14,978 bases of DNA, taken from the NCBI GenBank assembly GCA_002386405.1, contig DGIP01000050.1:1-14978 (forward strand). Reading direction: 5' to 3'. The notes below the pieces were generated by a model that searched no databases, was not told where the DNA came from, and saw only the letters and a program-made list of their open reading frames with translations. Shown here piece by piece: positions 7,613 to 14,613 of this stretch. Source of the DNA: Stenotrophomonas maltophilia (GTDB lineage Bacteria; Pseudomonadota; Gammaproteobacteria; Xanthomonadales; Xanthomonadaceae). The position numbers and the translations under genes were made by a program. Position 1 is the first letter of the stretch, and each line of letters begins with the position of its first letter.

Positions 7613-8395
7613 TCAAACGAACAGCTGCAGAATGTCCAGATCGCCATCGCTGAAGAAATCAAAGCAGATCGCCACCAACATCAACATGCCCAGCGTGGTG
7701 GCCCCGTGCACGATCACGATGGCGTGCGCCAGCGCGCGCGCCGAACGCCCCATCTTCATGCTGTAGCGGGCCAACCGCTGCAGCCGGCCGGACACCGCGT
7801 GCGCATGCGCCAGCACCGGGGCGTCTTCGCCGTCCATGGCCGCGGCCATCAGCGCCTGCAGCTGCTCGGGGCGGTGTTCGTAGTACTTGGCCACGCCATA
7901 GCCGAACATCAGCCAGTCGCGGGCCTGGGCCTGGGCCAGGTCCATCACTTCCAGCGGGTCTTCCTCGAAATCGATGAAGCCGATGGCCTGGCCGTCCCAG
8001 GTCAGGTTGCGCGGCAGCGGCTGGCCGAAATAGGCGCCCTTGGCGTGGGCGGCCACGATGGCCTGCATGGCGGCCGACACCAGCGCGTCGCGGCCGGCAT
8101 CGTCGGCCTGGCGCAGGCAGGTGTTGAAGGAGCTGCCGTTGTCGCCCAGCACCAGCGAAGCGTGGCCGCTGCCGATCACGTGCGGCACGTTCACGCCTTG
8201 GGCCTGCAGTTCGGCCAGGCGCCGCGCTTCGGTTTCACGGGCGGCGTCGCCGCCGCGGTGCGGCGGTGGGCGCAGGGCGTCCAGCTGGAAGCGGTTGGCC
8301 ACGAAATTGAGCAGGCCCAGCGCGACCGCGCGGCTGCTCTCGCCGTACTGCTTCAGCCAGGCGCGCTGGCCCTCGATGACGATGGGTTCGACCAT
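7613..8395 (-). CDS. Kinase-like fold membrane protein, uncharacterised (InaA/BUD32-related)
   Basis: 260 residues; function unknown. The layout resembles small LPS/InaA-type or BUD32-type kinases: K15 in AWLKQY (possible ATP lysine), E54 or E56 in RETEARRL (possible helix-C glutamate), H117, then GQPLPRN (124-130) in the catalytic-loop position, and D142 in GFIDFEEDP like the metal-binding DFG aspartate. The usual catalytic aspartate five residues before the loop asparagine is Q125, so it may be a pseudokinase or use another residue. A hydrophobic segment at about 222-246 suggests a C-terminal membrane anchor. The ATG at 8395 has a strong GGAGG. It lies between fabH and fabD, 83 bases before fabD, where E. 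coli has no gene. A link to lipid or envelope assembly is only suggested by context. Confidence 0.75.
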   Translation of the reverse strand: MVEPIVIEGQRAWLKQYGESSRAVALGLLNFVANRFQLDALRPPPHRGGDAARETEARRLAELQAQGVNVPHVIGSGHASLVLGDNGSSFNTCLRQADDAGRDALVSAAMQAIVAAHAKGAYFGQPLPRNLTWDGQAIGFIDFEEDPLEVMDLAQAQARDWLMFGYGVAKYYEHRPEQLQALMAAAMDGEDAPVLAHAHAVSGRLQRLARYSMKMGRSARALAHAIVIVHGATTLGMLMLVAICFDFFSDGDLDILQLFV

Positions 8396-8415
8396 GACAC
8401 ACCTCCAGAAATGCA

Positions 8416-8438
8416 AAACGGCCCCATCGGGGCCGTTT
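8416..8438 (-). terminator. Rho-independent terminator after fabH
   Basis: A perfect 10-bp stem (AAACGGCCCC / GGGGCCGTTT) around a three-base loop. On the minus strand the stem ends in TTTT, and the structure begins 20 bases after the fabH stop. It lies between fabH and the strong ribosome site of the kinase-like gene, in a gap of only 63 bases, so it must either leak or the downstream genes have a promoter inside fabH. Confidence 0.75.
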
Positions 8439-8458
8439 CGTGTGAACCGATTAACGTA

Positions 8459-9436
8459 TTAATAACGCAGCAGCGCCGAACCCCAGGTGAAGCCGCCACC
8501 GAAGGCTTCCAGCAGCAGCAGCTGGCCGCGCTGGACCTTGCCCGAGCGCACCGCCACGTCCAGCGCCATCGGCACCGACGCGGAGGAGGTGTTGCCGTGC
8601 TTGTCCACGGTGACCACGACCTGGTCCATGGACATGTCCAGCCGCTTGGCGGTGGCTTCGATGATGCGCAGGTTGGCCTGGTGCGGGATCAACCAGTCCA
8701 GGTCGGCCTTGGTCAGGCCGTTGGCGTCGAGGGTTTCGTCCACGACCGAGTCCAGCGCCTTGACGGCGTACTTGAACACGTCGTTGCCCTTCATCAGGAT
8801 CGCGCCGCGGGCCTGCTCGCCTTCGCCGAAACCGGCCGAGACGCCCACCGGGTTCCACAGCAGTTCTTTCTTGCTGCCATCCGAATGCAGGTGGGTGCTC
8901 AGGATGCCGGTGTCTTCGTCGGCCTTGAGCACCACCGCGCCCGCGCCATCGCCAAACAGCACGCAGGTGGTGCGGTCGTTCCAGTCGACGATACGGGTGA
9001 GGGTTTCCGCACCGATGACCAGCACGTGGCGGGCATCACCGGAACGAATGAATTTGTCGGCCACGCCCAGCGCGAACACGAAGCCCGAACAGGCGGCGTT
9101 GACGTCGAAGGCAGGGCAGCCGCTCGCACCGAGCTTGGCCTGGATCAGGCACGCGGTGGACGGGAAGATCAGATCGGGGGTAGTGGTACCCACCACGATC
9201 ATGTCGAGCTGGGAAGCGTCGATACCGGCCGCTTCCAGCGCACGTACCGCGGCGTGGTAGCCGAGGTCGCTGGTGGTTTCCGTTTCGGCGGCGATGTGCC
9301 GCTCACGGATACCGGTGCGCGTCTGGATCCACTCATCGCTGGTGTCGACCATTTTCTCCAGATCCTGGTTGGTCAACACTTTTTCGGGCAAGTAACTACC
9401 AGTGCCCGCGATCCTCGAGTAGATCCGCTTGCTCAT
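8459..9436 (-). CDS. fabH: 3-oxoacyl-ACP synthase III (FabH)
   Basis: Initiates type II fatty acid synthesis by condensing a CoA primer (acetyl-CoA or a branched acyl-CoA) with malonyl-ACP. 325 residues, near the E. coli length of 317. The Cys-His-Asn triad is visible: C116 in NAACSGF, H252 in IPHQAN and N282 in KHGNTSSAS. Also typical are [14 protein letters not shown] (34-47) and the C-terminal [15 protein letters not shown]. The ATG at 9436 follows AGGAAA at good spacing. In Xanthomonadaceae, FabH accepting branched primers would fit their iso-fatty acids, but this is not readable from sequence here. It directly follows rpmF; the plsX gene usual at this spot is absent. Hairpins flank it on both sides. 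Confidence 0.97.
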   Translation of the reverse strand: MSKRIYSRIAGTGSYLPEKVLTNQDLEKMVDTSDEWIQTRTGIRERHIAAETETTSDLGYHAAVRALEAAGIDASQLDMIVVGTTTPDLIFPSTACLIQAKLGASGCPAFDVNAACSGFVFALGVADKFIRSGDARHVLVIGAETLTRIVDWNDRTTCVLFGDGAGAVVLKADEDTGILSTHLHSDGSKKELLWNPVGVSAGFGEGEQARGAILMKGNDVFKYAVKALDSVVDETLDANGLTKADLDWLIPHQANLRIIEATAKRLDMSMDQVVVTVDKHGNTSSASVPMALDVAVRSGKVQRGQLLLLEAFGGGFTWGSALLRY

Positions 9437-9466
9437 TGCATTTCCTGTAACGGAAGAAAGGGTAAA

Positions 9467-9492
9467 GGCCGCTGCCCGACCGGGCAGCGGCC
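9467..9492 (-). terminator. Strong hairpin terminator/attenuator between rpmF and fabH
   Basis: A perfect 12-bp GC-rich inverted repeat (GGCCGCTGCCCG / CGGGCAGCGGCC) with two central bases, ten bases after the rpmF stop. On the minus strand TTTACCCTTTCTT follows. It is probably a partial terminator that lets the ribosomal protein gene be expressed above the fab genes. Confidence 0.7.
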
Positions 9493-9502
9493 CTCACACA
9501 GA

Positions 9503-9700
9503 TCAATCTTCTTCGACGGCCGAGTTCGACTTGGTCGTGATCACCTTCTTGCCGCGGTAGAAACCGTCAGCAGTGATGTGGTGACGCAGATGCACTTCGC
9601 CGGTGGTCGGGTCGGTGGACAGCTGCTTGGCGCTCAGGGCGTCATGCGAACGGCGCTGGCCGCGGCGGGACGGGGTAACACGGGATTTCTGCACAGCCAT
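9503..9700 (-). CDS. rpmF: 50S ribosomal protein L32
   Basis: Component of the large ribosomal subunit. 65 residues, about eight longer than E. coli L32. It begins [22 protein letters not shown] and contains the conserved [17 protein letters not shown] (38-54). It has no zinc-ribbon cysteines, like the E. coli type. The extra C-terminal tail, SNSAVEED, is acidic and unusual for such a basic protein. GGAG precedes the ATG at 9700. It lies 109 bases downstream of yceD, the usual yceD-rpmF pair; I see no convincing promoter in that gap. Confidence 0.98.
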   Translation of the reverse strand: MAVQKSRVTPSRRGQRRSHDALSAKQLSTDPTTGEVHLRHHITADGFYRGKKVITTKSNSAVEED

Positions 9701-9809
9701 GGGATTGCTCCAAACTCGGTTCGTTTTTGCTTCGTCGTATCGTCGCGCAGGACGCCAGCGCCCAGCACAGTCTTCGCTTTCGCCGCAGCCGCCGACGACA
9801 ATCCGGCTG

Positions 9810-10319
9810 CTATTGTTTCTTCAGCGCCGCCAATGCCGCGAACGGATTGGCCTTGCTCTGTTCTTCTTCGGTCGGTGCCCAGTCCCGGTCTACCGCTTCA
9901 CCCTCGGGCGACAGCGGCACCACCGGCACGGCCAGGACCAGTTCGTCCTCGACCAGATCCAGCGGACGCAGGCTGCCGTCTTCGGGCACCAGCATCGCCT
10001 CGTACTCTTCCGGCAGCGAGGACTCTTCGTCTTCGTTGCGGATCAGGCCGAGCCGCTGCTTGACCGACACCGGCAGCAGGAAGCGCTGCAGGCTGCGCTG
10101 ACAGATCAGCGGCAGCTCGGTATCGATGGTCAGATCCACATAGGATACCCGCAGGATGTCGTCGTGGCCGAATTCAAGCGCAAAGGTGCACTTTCCCTCG
10201 GTATCGGCAACAAGGCCTTGCAGGCGGGTCATTTCTGCCAGTTCTACCTGACCGTCGAAGCACCTTCGTGCTGCGACCATCCGCCAGGCATCCAGCAATT
10301 CGGGCACGTTCGCGGACAT
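9810..10319 (-). CDS. yceD: YceD family (DUF177) protein linked to 23S rRNA accumulation
   Basis: Small cytoplasmic protein; E. coli YceD and plant homologues are linked to 23S rRNA accumulation. 169 residues, E. coli 173. Features: [10 protein letters not shown] (71-80), LPEEYEAM (102-109), [14 protein letters not shown] (122-135) and the C-terminal [13 protein letters not shown] (156-168). E. coli has a CxxC (CQRC) where this protein has CQRS (73-76), so the metal-like pair is broken. The ATG at 10319 is chosen because family members start here and a strong promoter lies immediately upstream; a longer in-frame TTG at 10358 would overlap the -35 box. There is no Shine-Dalgarno sequence, which fits a leaderless or nearly leaderless mRNA. 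First gene of the rpmF-fab array. Confidence 0.93.
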   Translation of the reverse strand: MSANVPELLDAWRMVAARRCFDGQVELAEMTRLQGLVADTEGKCTFALEFGHDDILRVSYVDLTIDTELPLICQRSLQRFLLPVSVKQRLGLIRNEDEESSLPEEYEAMLVPEDGSLRPLDLVEDELVLAVPVVPLSPEGEAVDRDWAPTEEEQSKANPFAALAALKKQ

Positions 10320-10329
10320 AAGCCGCTGA

Positions 10330-10358
10330 ATGTTAAGGACGCCACCGCCCGTTGTCAA
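10330..10358 (-). promoter_or_regulatory. Sigma70 promoter of the yceD-rpmF-fab array
   Basis: On the minus strand, consensus TTGACA (10358-10353) and TAACAT (10335-10330, four of six bases matching) are separated by exactly 17 bases. Transcription should start about seven bases further on, near 10323, leaving only a few bases before the yceD ATG at 10319. This is the best promoter-like sequence in the window, and it supports both the yceD start and a leaderless mRNA. Confidence 0.65.
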
Positions 10359-10420
10359 TTACCCCGATGCGGGAACGTGCGGTAGAGTGCGGCCCACCCC
10401 AGTCACCCCGGTATTGTCGC

Positions 10421-10993
10421 ATGCTTCCCCTGCTGCTGGCCTCCACCTCCCGCTACCGCCGTGAACTGCTGGAACGGCTGGGCCTGCCGCTGGAGACGGC
10501 GCGGCCGGACGTGGACGAGGCCCCTGCCCCGGGCGAGGCGCCACGTGCGCTGGCGATCCGGCTGGCGCGGGCCAAGGCGGCCGAGGTGGCGGCCCGCCAC
10601 CCGGGGCGCTGGGTGATCGGTTCGGACCAGGTCGCGGACCTGAACGGGGCCCCGCTGGGCAAGCCCGGCGATGTGCCGGGGGCGCACGCGCAGCTGGCGG
10701 CAATGTCCGGGCAGACGGTGGCCTTCCACACCGCGATCTGCCTGGTCCGCGACGACCGGGTGCTGGAGGCCTGCGACCTGACCGAGGTACGGTTCCGGGC
10801 ACTGGGCGCGGACGAGATTGCCCGCTACGTGGCGGCCGAGCAGCCGCTGGACTGCGCCGGCAGCTTCAAGTGCGAGGGATTGGGCATCACGCTGTTCGAG
10901 GCGATCGACAACCGCGACCCGACTGCCCTGATCGGCCTGCCGCTGATCGTCCTCAGCGGGCTGCTGCGCAAAGCCGGCTACACCCTGCCCTGA
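10421..10993 (+). CDS. yceF: Maf-family nucleotide pyrophosphatase, YceF subgroup (7-methyl-GTP)
   Basis: House-cleaning enzyme that hydrolyses non-canonical nucleoside triphosphates; the E. coli YceF subgroup prefers 7-methyl-GTP. 190 residues, the usual length. Visible: LASTSRYRRELL (6-17), catalytic aspartate D69 in IGSDQV (66-71), GKP (80-82), HTAICLV (103-109) and CAGSFKCEGLGITLFE (145-160), which matches YceF better than the dTTP/UTP-type YhdE. The ATG at 10421 begins the conserved LPLLLAS; the frame is open for 23 more codons upstream without family similarity. No clear ribosome site is visible; a TAGAGT at 10383-10388 is a possible -10 box without a good -35. It diverges from yceD as in E. 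coli, and converges with the next gene with four bases between stops. Confidence 0.93.
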   Translation: MLPLLLASTSRYRRELLERLGLPLETARPDVDEAPAPGEAPRALAIRLARAKAAEVAARHPGRWVIGSDQVADLNGAPLGKPGDVPGAHAQLAAMSGQTVAFHTAICLVRDDRVLEACDLTEVRFRALGADEIARYVAAEQPLDCAGSFKCEGLGITLFEAIDNRDPTALIGLPLIVLSGLLRKAGYTLP

Positions 10994-10997
10994 GCCC

Positions 10998-12698
10998 TCA
11001 GCGCAGCTGCAGGGCGCCCAGGCAGGCCGTTTCCAGCGGGCCAGTGGCCCAGCCCGTCCAACGGCCGCCTACCTGCAGGGCCAGCCCCACCGGGCGCTCA
11101 CCACACTGCAGGACCAGCCGCTTGGCGCTGCTGTCGGCATCGAAGTCGATCCGCCAGGCCGGGCCGCCCAGCGCATTTTCGACCGGGGCCAACGCGGCAC
11201 CGCGAATGGGTACGCCCGTGCCGGCCAGGCCGGCCCGCTCGCCCTGCAGGTAGCGGGTTTCGGGCCAGGCGAACATCGAGATGCGCTGCGCCCGCACCAC
11301 CGGCAGCGCGGACTGCAGTTCACTCAACACGGTTTCGCCATGGACCTGCGCCGGATCCACCACCCCGGCCGCCACGGCGGTAGCGGTGGCGGCCGCCACC
11401 CGCTGCATGCCCAGCCCCAGCATGCCCATCCAGACGGTACTGGGCAGCAGCGCGAGGGTCAGCAGCAGGGCCAGGCCGGCGGTGCGGCGGGGGCGGCGCG
11501 GCCCGATGCGGACCACCGCCCACAGCACCAGCCCGCACCAGAACAGCCACGACCAGAGCACGTAGCGCGGCGCGGAAAGCTGGTCGGGATAGTCGACGAA
11601 GTAGCCCATGCGGCCCAGCGCGATCAACCCGCCCACGGCCAGCCCGAACCACGCCAGGGCCAACGCCACCGTTTCACCGGCACTGGCGGTACGGCCGCGC
11701 TGCCCGCTGCGCCAGCTCATCGCCAGCAGGGTTGCCACCCCGGCCAGCCCCAGCAGCAGGTGCGGCCAGCGCGCGCCCATCACCGGGCCGAACACCGATT
11801 GATATCCACCGGCTACGCCGCCGACAGCGGCGCGCAGCGGCGCGACCGGCAGCTGCTGCGCAATGGCCGGGTCCAGCAGCGGCCACGCCGCGTAGATGAA
11901 GGGCGAGGCCAGCCAACGCAGCAGCAGGTCCAGCTGGCGCAGCGGCGCAAGTACGATGTCGCTGCGCATGCCGGTGTTGCCCATGCCCAGGTGCACGCCC
12001 ACGGCCAACGCGGCGCCGGCGGCCAGCACCCCCCAGTGCTGCCACGGCGCACGACGCACGACCAGCACCGCGGCAAAGCCGACGAACACCGCCACGCCAC
12101 TGCCGAACGAGAACGTGGCGGCGATCCCGCACAGCGCCGCCATTGCGGCACCCCGCCAACCACCCCGCAGCAGCGCCGCAACACCGGCGATCAACAGCGC
12201 GGTGATCAGGTAGGCATGCACGGTTTCATTGGCGTGGGTAAGCACGCGCTGGCTGCCCACCCAGAACAGCGACAACGCCGCGGTCAGCACGCCCGCGGCA
12301 CGCACCACCGGCACCGCCGCATCGCGACGCAGGATGCAGGCCAGGCCTGCCAGTGACAGCACCGCCAACAGCATGCCGGTGAGGATCTGCAGCCACTGGT
12401 TGCCCTGCAGCCAGACCAGTTCGGCGTAGCGCACCAGGTTGGGCAGGATCTCGCGGTGGCCATTGTCCGAGGCCAGCACGTTGTGGGGCCACGGCAGCTC
12501 CAGCAGGCTCTGGGTAAAGCGCCACGGATCGGCATACAAAACGCGCGGCGCCAGCCATGCCATGGCCGCCAGGCCCACGGCGATGACCGCGAGCGCGCTG
12601 CACCACAGCAGGGCGGTCAACCGTGAGAGAACGCGCGGCTCAGTGGTGGCAGGTACGGCAACGGCGGGAAAGGCAGCAGCAGGCAACGCGTCGCGCAT
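10998..12698 (-). CDS. Uncharacterised polytopic inner-membrane protein
   Basis: 566 residues; I do not recognise a characterised homologue. About ten hydrophobic segments are visible (roughly 27-50, 102-123, 131-149, 160-177, 184-213, 222-238, 311-327, 341-362, 377-396, 406-430), then a soluble region (about 440-566) that is probably periplasmic. After the first membrane segment comes a loop with ASDNGHREILPNLVRYAEL (76-94). A second conserved-looking stretch is GRMGYFVDYPDQLSAPRYV (362-380). An acidic/His-rich first loop is common in GT-C membrane glycosyltransferases, but no catalytic motif is certain. It starts 33 bases after the glycosyltransferase gene, so the two are probably cotranscribed. 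GGAAGA lies upstream of the ATG. A role in surface polysaccharide or lipid modification is inferred only from that neighbour. Confidence 0.75.
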   Translation of the reverse strand: MRDALPAAAFPAVAVPATTEPRVLSRLTALLWCSALAVIAVGLAAMAWLAPRVLYADPWRFTQSLLELPWPHNVLASDNGHREILPNLVRYAELVWLQGNQWLQILTGMLLAVLSLAGLACILRRDAAVPVVRAAGVLTAALSLFWVGSQRVLTHANETVHAYLITALLIAGVAALLRGGWRGAAMAALCGIAATFSFGSGVAVFVGFAAVLVVRRAPWQHWGVLAAGAALAVGVHLGMGNTGMRSDIVLAPLRQLDLLLRWLASPFIYAAWPLLDPAIAQQLPVAPLRAAVGGVAGGYQSVFGPVMGARWPHLLLGLAGVATLLAMSWRSGQRGRTASAGETVALALAWFGLAVGGLIALGRMGYFVDYPDQLSAPRYVLWSWLFWCGLVLWAVVRIGPRRPRRTAGLALLLTLALLPSTVWMGMLGLGMQRVAAATATAVAAGVVDPAQVHGETVLSELQSALPVVRAQRISMFAWPETRYLQGERAGLAGTGVPIRGAALAPVENALGGPAWRIDFDADSSAKRLVLQCGERPVGLALQVGGRWTGWATGPLETACLGALQLR

Positions 12699-12731
12699 GG
12701 ATCTTTTCTTCCGTGAAAAATGCCGGCGCGA

Positions 12732-14573
12732 TCAGCGCGCGGGGACGATGAAGGATTGTTCCTGCCACTGCTCCACGCTGCCGTCGTTGCCATACAGCGT
12801 CATGCCCAGCCAGTGTTTGCCCGGCGCGAGCTGGCGGGTGTCGAGCGTGGCATCGAAGGCCACGCGCGGGTGCTGCGGATCGGTGGAGATCTTCCACGCA
12901 GCGGTGATGTCATACGCGCGGCCGTACACCGCATCGCCCACCGGCTGGCCATCGATCAACAGCTCCACGCGCGACAGTCCTACGCCGTCCTTGAACGCCC
13001 ACCCGCGCACTTCCATGCGCTCGGCCACCTTCTCATCCTGCAGGGGCGCATCCACCCAGGCCATGGCCGGGGTCACGCAGGGGCCATCGATGCGCTGCGC
13101 AGGCAGCTTGAACAGCAGGAAGCGCTGGTAGCCATGGTCCTGGCTGACCACGCGCGGCGGCGGCAACGGGCCCACCTGCGCGCAGATGTCGTGGTAGCGC
13201 TCCAGCAGGTCGCGGTAACGCTGGTCACTGGGCGAGAGCACCAGCAGCATCGGCGCATCGCGCTGGCCATCGTGCAGCAGGCCCCACAGGCCCAGCTGCG
13301 CGGTGCGGCCGTGCTTGTCGTTGAGCGGGTGGCGCAGCACTTCAATGCGCGGATCGCGCAGCTGGAAGCCGAGTTCGGCGCCGACCTTGAAGTTGCCGGC
13401 CAGCACGCGCGTGCCCGGCGGCATGCCCGCCAGTTCCCTGCGCACCTCATCGGCCAACGGCGCCCAGCCGGCGAAGTTGCGCGGGTAATACTTGTCGCCG
13501 GCCAGCTGCTCGCGAAGGCCCGGACTGGAGGCCACCAGGTAATACGAGAACGCCAGCGCCAGCCCTGCCCCGGCCAGCCACCAGCCGGTGCGGCGCAGCC
13601 AGCGGGGCCAGCCGTTGAGCACCACCGGCACCGCCACCAGCAGCGCCAGGTAGCCAGGCAGCGGCCAATGGAAGCTGATGCGCTCCACGTCGGTGAAGAA
13701 ACCCAGCGCGAAGATCGCCAGCGTGGACACCGCACCGACCAGGCCGAAGTAGCGCCACTGCGCGCGCGCGCCACCGCCGGAACGGGTGCCGGCCAGCGCC
13801 ACCTTCCACATCGCGATGCACAGGATCGGCGTGACCAGCATCGGCTGGATCACCAGGAACCACAGGCCACTCCACTGGAATGCCCACGGGTGGCGTTCGA
13901 CCACCTGGAACTTCAGGCCGGCATCCTGGTTGTCGGCATTCCACGCCACCAATGGCAGCCAGGCCATCACGCCCACCGCCAGCGCGACCCACACGCGCGG
14001 ATCACGCAGCGTGCGCCGCCCCTGCGGCAACAGCAGCAGGGCAATGAAGCCGACCACGATCACGCCGATGAAGCGGTAATGGCTCAGCGCGCCGATCACC
14101 AGCCCCAGCGACAGCTTCACCGCCGCCGCCGCATCGACATTGCGCAGCAGGCGCGCGCCGGCATCCAGGCACAGCACCGCGGCCAGCGCCATCGGCACAT
14201 CGGGCACGGCCAGCATGCCCAGCGTGGCCGACAGTGGCATCAACAAGGTCAGGCTGCCCGCCTGCCAGCCCGCCACCGCGCCAAACCAGCGGGTGGCGAT
14301 GCGCGAGACCAGCCACGGCAGCATCGCCCCGATCGCCAGGAACGGCAGGCGCAGCGCCAGTACATGGTTGCCCCCCAGCTCCACGCCCAGGCGTGCCAGC
14401 CAGGCGGTCAGCCCGGGCAGATCGGAATAGGCGGCGGCCAGGTGCTGGCCTTCCTGCCAATAGAACGCTTCGTCCACGAACAGGGGCAGACGCGCGGCCA
14501 CCACGAGCTTGACGGCCGTGATGAGCGTCCACAACACCAAAAATATTGTGCGTGCGCGTTGTTCGCCCTGCAT
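12732..14573 (-). CDS. GT-C membrane glycosyltransferase (ArnT/PMT_2-like) with C-terminal Ig-like domain
   Basis: Likely moves a sugar from a polyprenyl-phosphate donor to an envelope acceptor on the periplasmic side; donor and acceptor are unknown. 613 residues. After the first membrane segment (about 10-28) comes the catalytic loop LPLFVDEAFYWQEGQHLAAAYSD, with the D34-E35 pair typical of this family, then DLPGLTAWL (51-59) and a second aspartate in VPDVPM (123-128). About ten membrane segments run to about 348. A soluble region follows (350-500). Residues about 515-611 form a beta-rich domain with GWAFKDGVGLSRVELLIDGQPVG, like bacterial Ig-type domains, an uncommon addition for this family. 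First gene of a two-gene unit, divergent from the MoxR gene; the ribosome site before the ATG is weak. Confidence 0.82.
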   Translation of the reverse strand: MQGEQRARTIFLVLWTLITAVKLVVAARLPLFVDEAFYWQEGQHLAAAYSDLPGLTAWLARLGVELGGNHVLALRLPFLAIGAMLPWLVSRIATRWFGAVAGWQAGSLTLLMPLSATLGMLAVPDVPMALAAVLCLDAGARLLRNVDAAAAVKLSLGLVIGALSHYRFIGVIVVGFIALLLLPQGRRTLRDPRVWVALAVGVMAWLPLVAWNADNQDAGLKFQVVERHPWAFQWSGLWFLVIQPMLVTPILCIAMWKVALAGTRSGGGARAQWRYFGLVGAVSTLAIFALGFFTDVERISFHWPLPGYLALLVAVPVVLNGWPRWLRRTGWWLAGAGLALAFSYYLVASSPGLREQLAGDKYYPRNFAGWAPLADEVRRELAGMPPGTRVLAGNFKVGAELGFQLRDPRIEVLRHPLNDKHGRTAQLGLWGLLHDGQRDAPMLLVLSPSDQRYRDLLERYHDICAQVGPLPPPRVVSQDHGYQRFLLFKLPAQRIDGPCVTPAMAWVDAPLQDEKVAERMEVRGWAFKDGVGLSRVELLIDGQPVGDAVYGRAYDITAAWKISTDPQHPRVAFDATLDTRQLAPGKHWLGMTLYGNDGSVEQWQEQSFIVPAR

Positions 14574-14586
14574 TGCTCTATAGAAT
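14559..14586 (+). promoter_or_regulatory. Candidate promoter of the MoxR gene
   Basis: TTGTTC (14559-14564) and TAGAAT (14581-14586, five of six bases matching) are 16 bases apart. The -35 box lies inside the start of the divergent glycosyltransferase gene. The perfect 8-bp palindrome TCTATAGA (14577-14584) overlaps the -10 box, so the minus strand also has a TATAGA that could serve the other gene. Confidence 0.4.
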
Positions 14587-14613
14587 CGAAGGAATCATCG
14601 ACACGAGACGAAC

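Noticed and set aside
9701..9809. Possible separate promoter for rpmF in the yceD-rpmF gap
   Set aside because: No -10/-35 pair with acceptable spacing could be found on the minus strand.
7562..10063. 833-codon open frame on the plus strand opposite the kinase-like gene, fabH and rpmF
   Set aside because: It lies antisense to well-identified genes, its product is Gly/Ala/His/Arg/Gln-rich with no family features, and long antisense frames are expected in GC-rich DNA with strong third-position bias.
10352..10420. Upstream extension of yceF by 23 codons
   Set aside because: The extension has no family similarity and overlaps the yceD promoter; conserved YceF sequence starts at 10421.
11340..12356. 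338-codon plus-strand open frame opposite the polytopic membrane protein
   Set aside because: Low-complexity His/Gln/Arg/Pro-rich translation, typical of the reverse strand of a GC-rich membrane protein gene.
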